This document shows positions 42,730 through 51,128 of a DNA stretch of 64,000 bases, piece after piece (position 1 is the stretch's first letter; every line of letters begins with the position of its first letter). The notes beneath the pieces were generated by a model. It was given only the letters and a program-made list of their open reading frames with translations, searched no databases and was not told the origin of the DNA. Origin of the DNA: DATBLE01 sp036555585 (GTDB lineage: Bacteria; Actinomycetota; Thermoleophilia; Gaiellales; Gaiellaceae); NCBI GenBank assembly GCA_036555585.1, contig DATBLE010000042.1:62001-126000 (forward strand), read 5' to 3'. A program made the translations under genes and the position numbers.

Positions 42730-43329
42730 ATGAAGCCACGCCTCATGTTCGCCGTCGCTCTCGCCTCGGCGGCCGTCGCCCTGCCGGCCGCGGCAGCTTC
42801 ACCCCCGTGGATGTCCGACGAGAGCAGCTACGACGTCCTGACCTACTCGGCCTGGGGACGGCAGAACGGCCTCACCGGCGCAGAGTGCACCGGCATCGGC
42901 AAAGCCGGGAAGAGGCCGGGGGTGCTGGCCGCGACCCACGGCTCCTTCCGCTGCCAGACTCAGGTCGGCGGGTCGCCGAGCGGCGTCGTCGTCGCCAAGG
43001 TGCTCGGTCCGCAGTGGCTTCGCGTCGTCAGCATCACAGGAGGCAAGCTCAAGCCCGACCGCGGCATCGGGCCGGTGCCGAAGGGCCCTCCGACCCTCCA
43101 GAACTTCGATGCTCTGACCGCGCTCCAGGACGGGCCCTGGGGGAAAGCGCACAAGATCAGTCGCGCCCTGTGCTACGGGGTCGGGTCGTACCAGGACAGG
43201 ACCGGCTCGCAGTACTACTACGCCTTCAGCTGCGCGACGTTCGGCGCCGGGGACGTGCGAGGCGCCCAGGTTCTCGTCACCGCCGCCGGCAAGAACGCGG
43301 TACGCGTCGTGAGGACCCTCGTCAGGTGA
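42730..43329 (+). CDS. Small secreted protein of unknown function
   Basis: 199 residues with a signal peptide (LMFAVALASAAVALPAAAA). The mature part has four cysteines (GAECTGIG, FRCQTQ, ALCYGV, FSCATF), consistent with two disulfides and a possible internal duplication of a short beta domain (each half has WG...C...F.C). A strong AAAGGAG precedes the ATG. The stop overlaps the glycosidase start as GTGA. Family not recognised. Confidence 0.8.
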   Translation: MKPRLMFAVALASAAVALPAAAASPPWMSDESSYDVLTYSAWGRQNGLTGAECTGIGKAGKRPGVLAATHGSFRCQTQVGGSPSGVVVAKVLGPQWLRVVSITGGKLKPDRGIGPVPKGPPTLQNFDALTALQDGPWGKAHKISRALCYGVGSYQDRTGSQYYYAFSCATFGAGDVRGAQVLVTAAGKNAVRVVRTLVR

Positions 43330-44483
43330 GACCGGGTCTCGTGCGGCTCGGGGCCGCGGTGGCCGCTGCGTGGCTCGTCGCCGTCCCTGCGGCGAGCCCG
43401 TCGAGCCGGAGCGCGTCGGGCCTACCGACGATCCGCGTGCAGGGGCCGGACCTGGTCGACGCCGCCGGCCGACCGGTCCAGCTGCGCGGGATCAACCGGG
43501 CGGCGTTCGAGAGCCGCTGCACGTACGACGCCGACGGTTTCGCCGACGGCCCTGTCGACCAGGCATCCGTCGCCGCGATGAAGCGCTGGCGGATCAACGC
43601 GGTACGGCTGACGCTGAACGAGGACTGCTGGCTCGGCGTCAACGGGCTGCCGGTGGGCGGAGACGCGGCGAGGTACCGCGACGCGGTGCGCGCCTACGTC
43701 TCCCTCCTGCGGCGGAACGGCCTCTACGTCATGCCCGTGGTCGAGGTCTACGGGCCCGGAACGCAGCGCTCGACGCAGATCGACTACATGCCGGACCGAA
43801 GCAACATGCTCGACTTCTGGCGCAGCTTCGCGGCGGCATTCACGTCGGACCGGGGCCTGATCTTCGACCCGGTCACCGAGGTCGCGATGGCGGACTGGAA
43901 CGACCCGCACCCCGATCCGGCCGGTCAGTGGGCCTGCTGGCTGCACGGCTGCACGATCGACTCCGTCTACCACGGGGCGCGGCGCTACGCCGCGGCCGGG
44001 CTGCAGGCAATCGTCGACACGATCCGGGCGACCGGCGCGAAGCAGCCGATCGTCCTCGGCGGCCTCGACTACAACGCCGACCTCGGCCGGCTCCTCACCC
44101 ACCTGCCGGTCGACCCGGCGCACCAGCTCGTCGCCTCGTTCCACGTGTACGACTTCGTCCAGGGCAAGAAGGTCGACGCGACCTTCCGCGACCAGCTCGA
44201 GCCGATCGCGAGACGCCTGCCGGTCGTGCTGGGCGAGCTCGGCGAGCGGAGGTGCGATTCGGGCGCAGCGGCGTACACGAGGCACGTCCTCGGCCTGATC
44301 GACGCCCAGCAGCGGAAGGGGAACCAGGTCGGCGTCTTCGAGTGGGCCTGGAACGCCGCCGGCGACTGGCACTGCCCCACGAGCCGGTACGGCCAGGGCG
44401 GTCCGCTCCTGATCCGCAGCTACGACGGCACTCCCACGGTCATGGGCCGCGTCTACCGCACCTGGCTCGCAACCGGGCGATGA
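43326..44483 (+). CDS. Secreted GH5-like glycoside hydrolase (cellulase family fold)
   Basis: 385 residues with signal peptide. The (beta/alpha)8 GH5 pattern is clear: LVDAAGRPVQLRGINRAAFE at strand 1, INAVRLTLNEDCWLG, SFHVYDF and VVLGELGERRC with the nucleophile Glu304. The acid/base motif, normally NEP, reads WNDPHP, placing Asp193 at the catalytic glutamate position. It may have altered activity or act as a binding protein. Last gene of operon one. Confidence 0.85.
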   Translation: MRPGLVRLGAAVAAAWLVAVPAASPSSRSASGLPTIRVQGPDLVDAAGRPVQLRGINRAAFESRCTYDADGFADGPVDQASVAAMKRWRINAVRLTLNEDCWLGVNGLPVGGDAARYRDAVRAYVSLLRRNGLYVMPVVEVYGPGTQRSTQIDYMPDRSNMLDFWRSFAAAFTSDRGLIFDPVTEVAMADWNDPHPDPAGQWACWLHGCTIDSVYHGARRYAAAGLQAIVDTIRATGAKQPIVLGGLDYNADLGRLLTHLPVDPAHQLVASFHVYDFVQGKKVDATFRDQLEPIARRLPVVLGELGERRCDSGAAAYTRHVLGLIDAQQRKGNQVGVFEWAWNAAGDWHCPTSRYGQGGPLLIRSYDGTPTVMGRVYRTWLATGR

Positions 44484-44488
44484 CCACG

Positions 44489-44537
44489 ACTAGGGAAATA
44501 CCCGAGGCGGCCCAGGGGGCTCCCGGCGCATCCTCGT
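44489..44537 (+). promoter_or_regulatory. Repeated promoter element, copy 2
   Basis: Second copy of the 49-bp element (first at 39330-39378); it begins 6 bp after the glycosidase stop. The first 24 and last 13 bases are identical between copies. Operon two starts 35 bp further on at ATG 44572 with a proper ribosome-binding site, so this element is probably promoter plus regulator site rather than coding. Confidence 0.8.
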
Positions 44538-44571
44538 CGGGATGAGTCGGACGTCGACAGGGAGGACGCAC

Positions 44572-45114
44572 ATGCGCAGGATCACCCGCCTTCGACCCAC
44601 GCCCGCCATGGTCGTCGCGACGGTTGCGCTTCTCGTCGCGCTCGGCGGCACGAGCGCCGCTGCCGTCGCCCTCGTCCCCAGGAACAGCGTCGGGTCCGAT
44701 CAGGTCATCAACGGCTCGCTGAAGGCCAAGGACTTCGAGACGGGACAGGTCCTCGCCGGGAGCGACACCTTCTCCCGGTCGGTCGACGGGCCGGTCGTCC
44801 CGAGATCTGCGGACACCTTCTCGACGATCGCCAGCCTGCCGGTGGCGAAGCCCGGCGCATATGTGATCTGGACGACCGCTCGGGTCGAGGGGAAGAACGT
44901 CGGCGGCGAGTGCCACCTGCTCGCCGGCGACAGCGTCGACGTGAGCAAGTCCGCTCCGGGCGCGTCGACGGCGACGCTCTGGAACGTCGTCGTGCAGTCG
45001 TTCACGTCTCCCGGGAGCGTCGATCTCCAGTGCGGCGGCATCGCGAAAGGGCCGTCGCAGGTCACCGACATCGAGCTGAACGCGATCAGGATCGCGGGCC
45101 CGAACGGGTCGTGA
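44572..45114 (+). CDS. Exported protein with LVALGGTS-type signal, paralogue A
   Basis: 180 residues. The N-terminus has the signal/anchor MRRITRLRPTPAMVVATVAL followed by LVALGGTSAAAV, then NSVGSDQVINGSLKAKDF, a repeated preamble shared with the next gene. The rest is a predicted beta-sandwich with two cysteines (GGECHLL, LQCGGI). ATG 44572 is preferred because GGGAGG precedes it; ATG 44542 lacks one. Function unknown. Confidence 0.82.
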   Translation: MRRITRLRPTPAMVVATVALLVALGGTSAAAVALVPRNSVGSDQVINGSLKAKDFETGQVLAGSDTFSRSVDGPVVPRSADTFSTIASLPVAKPGAYVIWTTARVEGKNVGGECHLLAGDSVDVSKSAPGASTATLWNVVVQSFTSPGSVDLQCGGIAKGPSQVTDIELNAIRIAGPNGS

Positions 45115-45146
45115 GCACCACACCTTCGAGAACAAGGAGGCAGGAA

Positions 45147-45653
45147 ATGCACCGCATCATTCGTCTCCGGCCCACGCCCGCGATGGTCGTGGCCACGATC
45201 GCGCTCCTCGTCGCGCTCGGCGGAACGAGCGTCGCAGCGGTCGGCAGGCTCGCACCCGCCAACAGCGTCGGCACCGCCGCGGTGATCGACGGCTCGCTGC
45301 TCGCCAAGGACCTGAAGCCGGGAGTGATCCCGAGCCAGGGCGCCCTCGCCTACGCGCACGTCAGCGAGGACGGGATCCTCGACGCGGCGAACTCGAAGAA
45401 CGTCGCGGTGATTCCCGCGAAGAACGACGACAAAGGCGCGTTCGACTACTGCCTGGACGTCACTGCCAAGCAGGCTCCGAGGACCGTGGTCGCGACGCTC
45501 GAGTCCTTCGCCTCGCTGGACAGGCAGATCGTGGCCTTCATGAGGCCGGCCCTCGTCGCTCCCCGCTGCCAGGGCAAGGCCGATGCGGTCGTCGAGACTG
45601 CGGTCGCGGGCAACTTCGACCAGCGCCACTCCTTCTACGTCGTCTTCAACTAG
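45147..45653 (+). CDS. Exported protein with LVALGGTS-type signal, paralogue B
   Basis: 168 residues, sharing with the previous gene the N-terminal MHRIIRLRPTPAMVVATIAL signal and NSVGTAAVIDGSLLAKDL preamble, then diverging into a different compact domain with two cysteines (FDYCLDV, APRCQGK). AAGGAGG precedes the ATG. Ends 19 bp before the redox fusion gene. Function unknown. Confidence 0.82.
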   Translation: MHRIIRLRPTPAMVVATIALLVALGGTSVAAVGRLAPANSVGTAAVIDGSLLAKDLKPGVIPSQGALAYAHVSEDGILDAANSKNVAVIPAKNDDKGAFDYCLDVTAKQAPRTVVATLESFASLDRQIVAFMRPALVAPRCQGKADAVVETAVAGNFDQRHSFYVVFN

Positions 45654-45672
45654 CGAGCGGGAGCGGATCGAC

Positions 45673-46665
45673 ATGACCGTGCTCGCCATCCGCCTGCTCC
45701 TGGCCGCGGTCTTCGCGACCGCCGCGGCCGCGAAGCTGGCGGGGCCCGGGACGGGCCTCGACGGGCTGCGGGCGTTCGGCGTGCCGCGGCGGGCGGCGCG
45801 ACCGCTGGCGATCGCACTGCCGATCGTCGAGCTGGTCGTCGCCGCGCTGCTCCTGCCGGCAACAACGGCCGCGACCGGCGCACTCGCCGCCGCCGGGCTC
45901 CTGGCCCTGTTCACCGGAGCGGTCGCGTACCAGCTCGCCCGCGGCCGCCGCCCCGAGTGCAGCTGCTTCGGCCGGCTGCAGGCGAAGCCGGTCGGGCTGT
46001 CGACGCTCCTCCGGAACGTCGTGCTGCTCGGTCTGACGGCGGTGGCGGCGTCGGGCGATCCGGGCCCGAGCGCAGTGTCGTGGCTCTCCGATCCGCCGCC
46101 GGCAATGATCGGCGGGCTCTCGGCTCTCGTCGTCGCCCAGGCGGTGCTGCTCGTGCTCGTCCTGCGCCGCCACGGACAGGTTCTTGCCCGGCTGGACGCC
46201 GTCGATGTCGAGGACGCGGAACCGGCCGGCGTCCCGGTCGGGAGCGAGGCGCCCGAGTTCGGGCTGCCCGACCTGGCGGGCGAGCCGGTCACGCTGGCCG
46301 CGCTTCGCGAGCCGGGCCTGCCCGTGCTCCTGCTGTTCAGCGACCCGAAGTGCGCGCCCTGCTCGGCGCTCCTCCCCGAGGTCGGCCACTGGCAGCAGGA
46401 ATGGGCGAAGGAGCTGACGCTTGCCGTGATCTCGAACGCGAGCCCGGAGCAGAACCGCGCGAGCGCGGCCGAGCACGACCTGACGCTCGTCCTCTCGCAG
46501 GAGAGGCACGAGGTCGCCCTCGCCTACGGCGCGCTCGGGACGCCGATGGCGGTTCTCGTCGACGCCGAGGGGCGCGTCGCCGGCCCCGTCGCGGCGGGCG
46601 AGGCCGCGATCGCGGAGCTCGTCGCCCAGTCGGTCTCGACCCGGGAGGTGACGCTCGGTGTCTAG
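45673..46665 (+). CDS. MauE-MauD-like fusion: membrane redox protein with thioredoxin domain
   Basis: 330 residues. Residues 1-150 form a four-helix MauE/DoxX-like domain with the CSC motif (Cys96, Cys98 in PECSCFGRL); a further helix near 160-180 leads to an extracytoplasmic thioredoxin/peroxiredoxin-like domain (about 195-330) with CAPC (227-230). MauE and MauD are separate proteins in methylamine dehydrogenase clusters, where they help form the many disulfides of the exported small subunit. Here they are one chain, upstream of a 16-Cys exported protein. Confidence 0.85.
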   Translation: MTVLAIRLLLAAVFATAAAAKLAGPGTGLDGLRAFGVPRRAARPLAIALPIVELVVAALLLPATTAATGALAAAGLLALFTGAVAYQLARGRRPECSCFGRLQAKPVGLSTLLRNVVLLGLTAVAASGDPGPSAVSWLSDPPPAMIGGLSALVVAQAVLLVLVLRRHGQVLARLDAVDVEDAEPAGVPVGSEAPEFGLPDLAGEPVTLAALREPGLPVLLLFSDPKCAPCSALLPEVGHWQQEWAKELTLAVISNASPEQNRASAAEHDLTLVLSQERHEVALAYGALGTPMAVLVDAEGRVAGPVAAGEAAIAELVAQSVSTREVTLGV

Positions 46666-47092
46666 CGAGGCGAACATCGTGAAGGACCTGATCGACCGCG
46701 GGATGGCGCCGATCCAGGCCGACATGACCAGGTTTCGCGCCGGCCTCGGCGCGATGACCGCGGCGAGCGACAGGCCGCCGGCGTCGGCGATCCGCGCGCT
46801 CCGCTCGGCGCGCGACCACGCGGTGGCAGCACACGCGGCGCTCGAGACCGCCAACGCGGGCCACATCCTCCTCGTCCCGGGCGGCAGCCCGGCGCTTCGG
46901 GGCTTCCTCTACCTCAGCCAGGGACTGTCGGCGCTCCTCGGCGCGCTGGGCTCGACCGGCGCCACGACGGCGGGCCAGCTCGCGTCGGCGCGCACGCTCC
47001 TCACCCGGTCGGGCAACGAGTTTCTCGCCGCCGACCGGGCGATGCACTGCCCGTACGGCTGCCACAAGCCGCCGGCGGTGAGGATCGGATGA
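46658..47092 (+). CDS. Small helical protein linked to the redox fusion
   Basis: 144 residues, mostly amphipathic helix (ADMTRFRAGLGAMTAAS, AIRALRSARDHAVAAHAAL), no signal peptide, and a C-terminal MHCPYGCHKPP with two cysteines and two histidines that could bind a metal. The GTG start overlaps the redox fusion by 8 bp and the stop overlaps the Cys-rich gene as ATGA, placing it firmly between those two. Family not recognised; perhaps a dedicated chaperone or partner. Confidence 0.75.
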   Translation: MSSEANIVKDLIDRGMAPIQADMTRFRAGLGAMTAASDRPPASAIRALRSARDHAVAAHAALETANAGHILLVPGGSPALRGFLYLSQGLSALLGALGSTGATTAGQLASARTLLTRSGNEFLAADRAMHCPYGCHKPPAVRIG

Positions 47093-47697
47093 CCGGCCCG
47101 ACCCCCAACCGGATCGACAGGCTGGCCCGGCGCTTCGCCGGCCGTGAGCTCCGCACCGGTCCGCGGATCGCGGGGCTCTCGGGCGAGACGAGCTTCGATC
47201 GCAGGTCGCTGCTCGGCGCGGGCGCGCTGGGGGTCCTCGCGTTCTCGCTGCGGGGGGTTCCGTCCGCCGCAGCCGCGCCCGAGGTCGCCGCCGGGTGCCC
47301 GGGCGGCTCGCTGAAAGCATGCTATGCGACGGTCGAGAAGAACTTCGACAAGCTCGTGCGCCAGTTCTGCGACACGCTGAAGGACAAGGCCGGCGACCCC
47401 TTCGGCACGGCGAGCTACTCGTGCTACGTCGACTGGTACAGCTCCCGTCTCGACGCACGGAAGGACTGCCGGGCGAGCTGCTCGAAGCCGAAGAAGAAGT
47501 CGCCTGCCGCCCCGCCGGGTAGCGGAGGCGGAGGCGGATCCGCGCCGCCCGGCGGCGGAGGCCACACTCCGACCTGCGGCCAGGTGGACTGCGTCCAGGG
47601 CAACCTGTGCTGCAAGAGCGACGCGGGGCCGATCTGCTGCGCGGTCTGCTGCTCCAAGAGCGGCGGCTGCGGCTCTTCGGCCAGCGACTGCGGGTGA
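47089..47697 (+). CDS. Twin-arginine-signal cysteine-rich protein (16 Cys)
   Basis: 202 residues. FDRRSLLGAGALGVLAFSL resembles a Tat signal (RR followed by SLL and a hydrophobic core), preceded by an unusually long N-region. The mature part has six cysteines in an N-terminal domain, a Gly/Pro/Ser linker (about 145-163), and ten in a C-terminal domain with three Cys-Cys pairs (LCCKS, ICCAV, CCSKS). No family recognised. Immediately follows the MauE-MauD-like fusion, its probable oxidative-folding helper. Confidence 0.82.
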   Translation: MTGPTPNRIDRLARRFAGRELRTGPRIAGLSGETSFDRRSLLGAGALGVLAFSLRGVPSAAAAPEVAAGCPGGSLKACYATVEKNFDKLVRQFCDTLKDKAGDPFGTASYSCYVDWYSSRLDARKDCRASCSKPKKKSPAAPPGSGGGGGSAPPGGGGHTPTCGQVDCVQGNLCCKSDAGPICCAVCCSKSGGCGSSASDCG

Positions 47698-47759
47698 GCG
47701 CCGGTCGACGTCGGAGACCGGAATCGCCACGAGCTCGAGCTTCCAGTCCGTCGCCGAGC

Positions 47760-48875
47760 TCAGAGCATCGGAATCTGGCGGAGGATATCCGGCTCGATGC
47801 GGTCGAGGATCTTCATCAGGCTCGGCCCGGTGACGGTGATGCCGTGGTTGCGCAGGCCGATCGCGGCCTCGTTCGGATTCGGCTCGGCCGCGAGCAGCTC
47901 GGCGACGCTCTCGGCCAGCTCCTCCGTGCCGCACGGGTAGTTCACGTCGGTGGCCGCGATGTCCTTCATCCACGCGTGGACGTGCAGCACGGCGCCGACG
48001 CCGGGGTGTGCCTGGTAGATCATCCAGTGCTCGATCGCGTCGACCGACACGCGGCGGGGCTCGACGTCGGGCGGCACGCTCAGGACGATGCGTCCGTTGT
48101 CGTGGTCGTAGTTCGAGACGAGCAGGATGTCCCGCCCGGGCGTCTCGAGCGCCGACTTGTCCACGCCGCTGGCGCTCATCCAGAAGCGCCGTTCGTCCTT
48201 CCGCTGCGAGAGGTTGCCGTACGAGAGGCCGCCGATGCCGTAGAGGCGCTTGACGTGGCGCAGCTCGCGCTCGTTGAGCAGGTCCTCGATCGGGAAGGGG
48301 GAGGGGAGCAGGTCGAGGTCGCCGAGGCGCGCGCCGGCGGCGATGAGCTCGTCGGTCACCTCGTCGCCCTGCCAGAGCTCGGGCTCCAGGTCGGTGACGA
48401 ACTCGTTGTCGATCACGAGCTTCGACCGGGCGAGCGGGAGCAGCCGCTGGACGACCGCCTCCGCGAGCGCCTCCTCGCCCCGGTCGGCGGTGTCGCCGTA
48501 GTGGCCGCGCTCCATCGTCGTGAACCAGGCGCCCTGGCCTGGCACGTAGCAGAGGGCGATGTTCGCGAGCGCACGCACGAGCATCGGGTAGTCCTCGGGC
48601 AGCGAGTGGCTCTCGCGCTCGTAGAGGCCGACGACGAATGTGCCGCGCGACTTGCGGCGGAAAGGCTTCGCGTTGTCCTCGTCGACGACGTTGATCACGA
48701 GGTCGGCGTCGTCCGCCGCCGGCGTCTCGCCGACGTGGGCCTTGCCGAGCGCGCTGCGGAGCAGGTCGACGAAGCGGGCGAGGGCCGGCGTTTGCGCCGT
48801 GCCGACGACGGCGAAGGACGCCTCGGCGGCTCCCTTGCCGTTCGAGGACGAGGTGACGTGGCTCGGTGCGCTCAT
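47760..48875 (-). CDS. Class II aldolase/adducin-like protein
   Basis: 371 residues. The C-terminal half (about 190-371) is the aldolase/adducin domain: GLSYGNLSQR, metal-binding HVHAW and RNHGITVTG, a third zinc histidine. The N-terminal 180 residues are not typical of small class II aldolases and are unassigned. Likely acts on a phosphorylated or hydroxylated sugar acid. ATG abuts the CopD-like gene stop exactly. Confidence 0.85.
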   Translation of the reverse strand: MSAPSHVTSSSNGKGAAEASFAVVGTAQTPALARFVDLLRSALGKAHVGETPAADDADLVINVVDEDNAKPFRRKSRGTFVVGLYERESHSLPEDYPMLVRALANIALCYVPGQGAWFTTMERGHYGDTADRGEEALAEAVVQRLLPLARSKLVIDNEFVTDLEPELWQGDEVTDELIAAGARLGDLDLLPSPFPIEDLLNERELRHVKRLYGIGGLSYGNLSQRKDERRFWMSASGVDKSALETPGRDILLVSNYDHDNGRIVLSVPPDVEPRRVSVDAIEHWMIYQAHPGVGAVLHVHAWMKDIAATDVNYPCGTEELAESVAELLAAEPNPNEAAIGLRNHGITVTGPSLMKILDRIEPDILRQIPML

Positions 48876-49340
48876 CTAGAGGATCTCGGCAAGGACCACT
48901 CCCAGGACGGGAATCGACACGGTAAGCGTAAACGACGTCCAACCCACCAGTGCGAGCCGAGGTCTCGACACGGGCGTTCCTCCCTCGCGGATCTCCCGCG
49001 CGACCCGCGGGCCGAGCACGAAGTCGTGCAGGTAGGCGAAGACGATCAGCGCGGCGAACAGTGCCATCTTCACGGAGAAGACCGCCTTCGCAGCCGCGCC
49101 GCTTCCCGGGAGCAGCTTCGAGGCGAGCGGGACGCCGGTCGCGACCATCGCCAGGAGCGCGCCCCAGCCGATCGGCCGCCAGCGCTCGCCCAGCCCGCGC
49201 ATCGCCGTCGATCGTGCCTCGCCGGCGAGGGTCCGGATCGCGGGGACGGCGATGAACGTCAGCGCGACGGTGCCGCCGACCCACACGGTGGCGCCGAGCA
49301 CGTGCAGCGCGACGAGGGTGATCTCCAGCCAGGGCGGCAC
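48876..49340 (-). CDS. CopD-like four-helix membrane protein
   Basis: 154 residues, four helices with ALHVLGATVWVGGTVAL in helix 1 and FVLGPRVAREIRE following helix 3, the CopD/DUF2269 pattern with membrane histidines suited to copper or haem. GTG 49340 lies 7 nt after a TATTCT hexamer, suggesting leaderless expression. Divergent from the first methyltransferase. Confidence 0.83.
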   Translation of the reverse strand: MPPWLEITLVALHVLGATVWVGGTVALTFIAVPAIRTLAGEARSTAMRGLGERWRPIGWGALLAMVATGVPLASKLLPGSGAAAKAVFSVKMALFAALIVFAYLHDFVLGPRVAREIREGGTPVSRPRLALVGWTSFTLTVSIPVLGVVLAEIL

Positions 49341-49359
49341 GTGGACGAGAATAGAGGCC

Positions 49360-49953
49360 GTGGAGCGCGAGGACTGGAACCGCAGGCACGGCGAGGCGGA
49401 AGGCCCGCTGTTCGGGGTCGAGCCGAACCGCTTCCTCGCCGCGGAGGTGGCGGCGCTCGCCCCCGGGCGTGCTCTCGACCTCGCCTGCGGCGCCGGACGG
49501 AACGCCGTCTGGCTGGCCGAGCGCGGCTGGACGGTGACGGGGGTCGACTTCTCGGATGTCGCGCTGGAGCACGCCCGTAGGCTCGCAGAGGACCGAGGCG
49601 TGGAGGTCGAGTGGGTTCAGGCCGACGTGCGCGAGTGGGCGCCGGCGGCGGCTGCCTTCGACCTCGTCGCGATCCTGTATCTCCAGATCCCGGTCGGGGA
49701 GCGGCGGGTCGTGCACGGCCGGGCTGCCGCCGCCGTCGCGCCGGGAGGAACGCTGCTCGTGGTCGGCCACGACCGCGAGAACCTGCGCTCGGGCACGGGC
49801 GGGCCGAAGGACGTCAACGTCCTCCTCGACGCCGACGAGGTCGCGGGCGAGCTGGGCGGGCTCGCGATCGAGCGGGCAGAGCGCGTGTTGCGTCCGGTCG
49901 AGGGCGAGCGGGACGCGATCGACACGCTCGTGCGCGCGCGACGGGTCTCGTAG
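49360..49953 (+). CDS. Class I SAM-dependent methyltransferase (TehB-like)
   Basis: 197 residues. ALDLACGAGRNAVWLAERGWTVTGVDFS is the SAM-binding motif I with acidic loop; PGGTLLVVGHD is motif III. The N-terminal VEREDWNRRHGE and LFGVEPNRFL resemble TehB-type methyltransferases. GTG 49360 is chosen with AGAGG upstream; a longer reading from 49252 would overlap the divergent gene. Substrate unknown. Confidence 0.88.
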   Translation: MEREDWNRRHGEAEGPLFGVEPNRFLAAEVAALAPGRALDLACGAGRNAVWLAERGWTVTGVDFSDVALEHARRLAEDRGVEVEWVQADVREWAPAAAAFDLVAILYLQIPVGERRVVHGRAAAAVAPGGTLLVVGHDRENLRSGTGGPKDVNVLLDADEVAGELGGLAIERAERVLRPVEGERDAIDTLVRARRVS

Positions 49954-49981
49954 ACAGCGGCTGTGCCACTATCCCGTCGGG

Positions 49982-50806
49982 ATGGCCGAGTCGCAGGCGT
50001 ACGTGCTCGGCGGCGAGCAGCACGAGCTCGCCCGCCTCGATGCCCAGGCGGCGTTCTACGAGCCGGCGACCGCGTGGTTGCTGGCCGCGGCCGGCATCGA
50101 GCCGGGGATGCGCGTGCTCGATCTCGGTTCCGGGCTCGGTCACGTCGCCCGGCTGCTGGCGACGCTCGTCGGGCCCGAGGGAGAGGTCGTCGGCGTCGAC
50201 GCGCAGCCCGGGCTGCTCGAGCTCGCGGGCGTGCGGACCGCCGAGGCCGGCCTGGCCAACGTCCGCTTCGTCGAGGGTGACGTCCGCGAGTACCGCGACG
50301 AGCGCCGCTTCGACGCCGTCGTCGGGCGGCTGATCCTGTTCCATCTCGCCGATCCGGTGGCGGCTTTGCGCCACCACGCCGGAGGGCTCGAGCCGGGCGG
50401 CCTGCTGCTCGCGATCGACTTCGACACTGTCGGCTGCCGGTGCGAGCCACCCGTGGCGCTCGCCGAGGCGGCCGTCGAGTACTACGTCGCGGCCTTCCGC
50501 CGCGCGGGCGCCGACCCCGCCATCGGCATGCGGCTGGGCTCGCTGCTCGCGGCCGCCGGCCTCACCGGCGTCTCGGCGGTCGGGATCCAGGACTACATTC
50601 CGCCCGGCGATCCCCGGGGCATCGCGCTCCTGGCGGGGGTCGTCCGCACGCTCGCCGTCGCGGAGGGACCGAGCGCGGTTCCGCCCGAGCTCGCGCTGGA
50701 CACGCTCGACCGGCGGCTCGCCGAGGAGGTGGAGGGCGCCGGAGCGACGATCGTGCCGCCGACGCTCGTCGGCGCCTGGGGTCGCGCTCCCTCGGAGCCT
50801 GGCTAG
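49982..50806 (+). CDS. Class I SAM-dependent methyltransferase
   Basis: 274 residues with SAM motif I VLDLGSGLGHVARLLATLVG, acidic loop GEVVGVDAQPG and a UbiE/Methyltransf_11-like core; the C-terminal 100 residues form a cap. Substrate unknown. It is followed convergently by a small gene whose stop shares the CTAG at 50803-50806. Confidence 0.88.
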   Translation: MAESQAYVLGGEQHELARLDAQAAFYEPATAWLLAAAGIEPGMRVLDLGSGLGHVARLLATLVGPEGEVVGVDAQPGLLELAGVRTAEAGLANVRFVEGDVREYRDERRFDAVVGRLILFHLADPVAALRHHAGGLEPGGLLLAIDFDTVGCRCEPPVALAEAAVEYYVAAFRRAGADPAIGMRLGSLLAAAGLTGVSAVGIQDYIPPGDPRGIALLAGVVRTLAVAEGPSAVPPELALDTLDRRLAEEVEGAGATIVPPTLVGAWGRAPSEPG

Positions 50807-51072
50807 GCGCCCGAGATGTCGGGCGGGGCCAGGCAGCCGAGCCTGTCGCGCGCGGCTGCCGCCGCCTCGGCGTCCCTTGCCGCCTCCAGCTCCCGCCGGA
50901 CGTCGAGCAGGTACTGAGCGACGCTCGGGTCGGAGAGGTCGACGCCGAGGCGCTCGATCGCACAGCCCGGCTCCACCACCGCTCCGCCGTGCTCCCAGAA
51001 GGCACACCAGCCTCGCGGGCACTCGGCGGCGTTGCCGGCCGCGACGGACAGGGAGCACAGGCGCGTCTCCAT
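50803..51072 (-). CDS. Small hypothetical protein with five cysteines
   Basis: 89 residues: METRLCSL then ECPRGWCAFWEHGGAVVEPGCAIERLGVDLSDPSVAQYLLDVRREL. The CPxGWCAFWEHGG motif followed by helix recurs, to my knowledge, as a short uncharacterised actinobacterial family; a metal site is possible. No signal peptide. The interlocked CTAG stop supports a real gene. Confidence 0.7.
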   Translation of the reverse strand: METRLCSLSVAAGNAAECPRGWCAFWEHGGAVVEPGCAIERLGVDLSDPSVAQYLLDVRRELEAARDAEAAAAARDRLGCLAPPDISGA

Positions 51073-51128
51073 GTCCGCAGTGTCGCTCGCCGACCGCGCG
51101 CGATCATCCGTGCCGTACCGGACGGCCC

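Noticed and set aside
47089..47697. Methylamine dehydrogenase small subunit
   Set aside because: Although Tat-type and Cys-rich beside a MauE-MauD-like gene, it lacks the tryptophan pair needed for the quinone cofactor and no large subunit is present.
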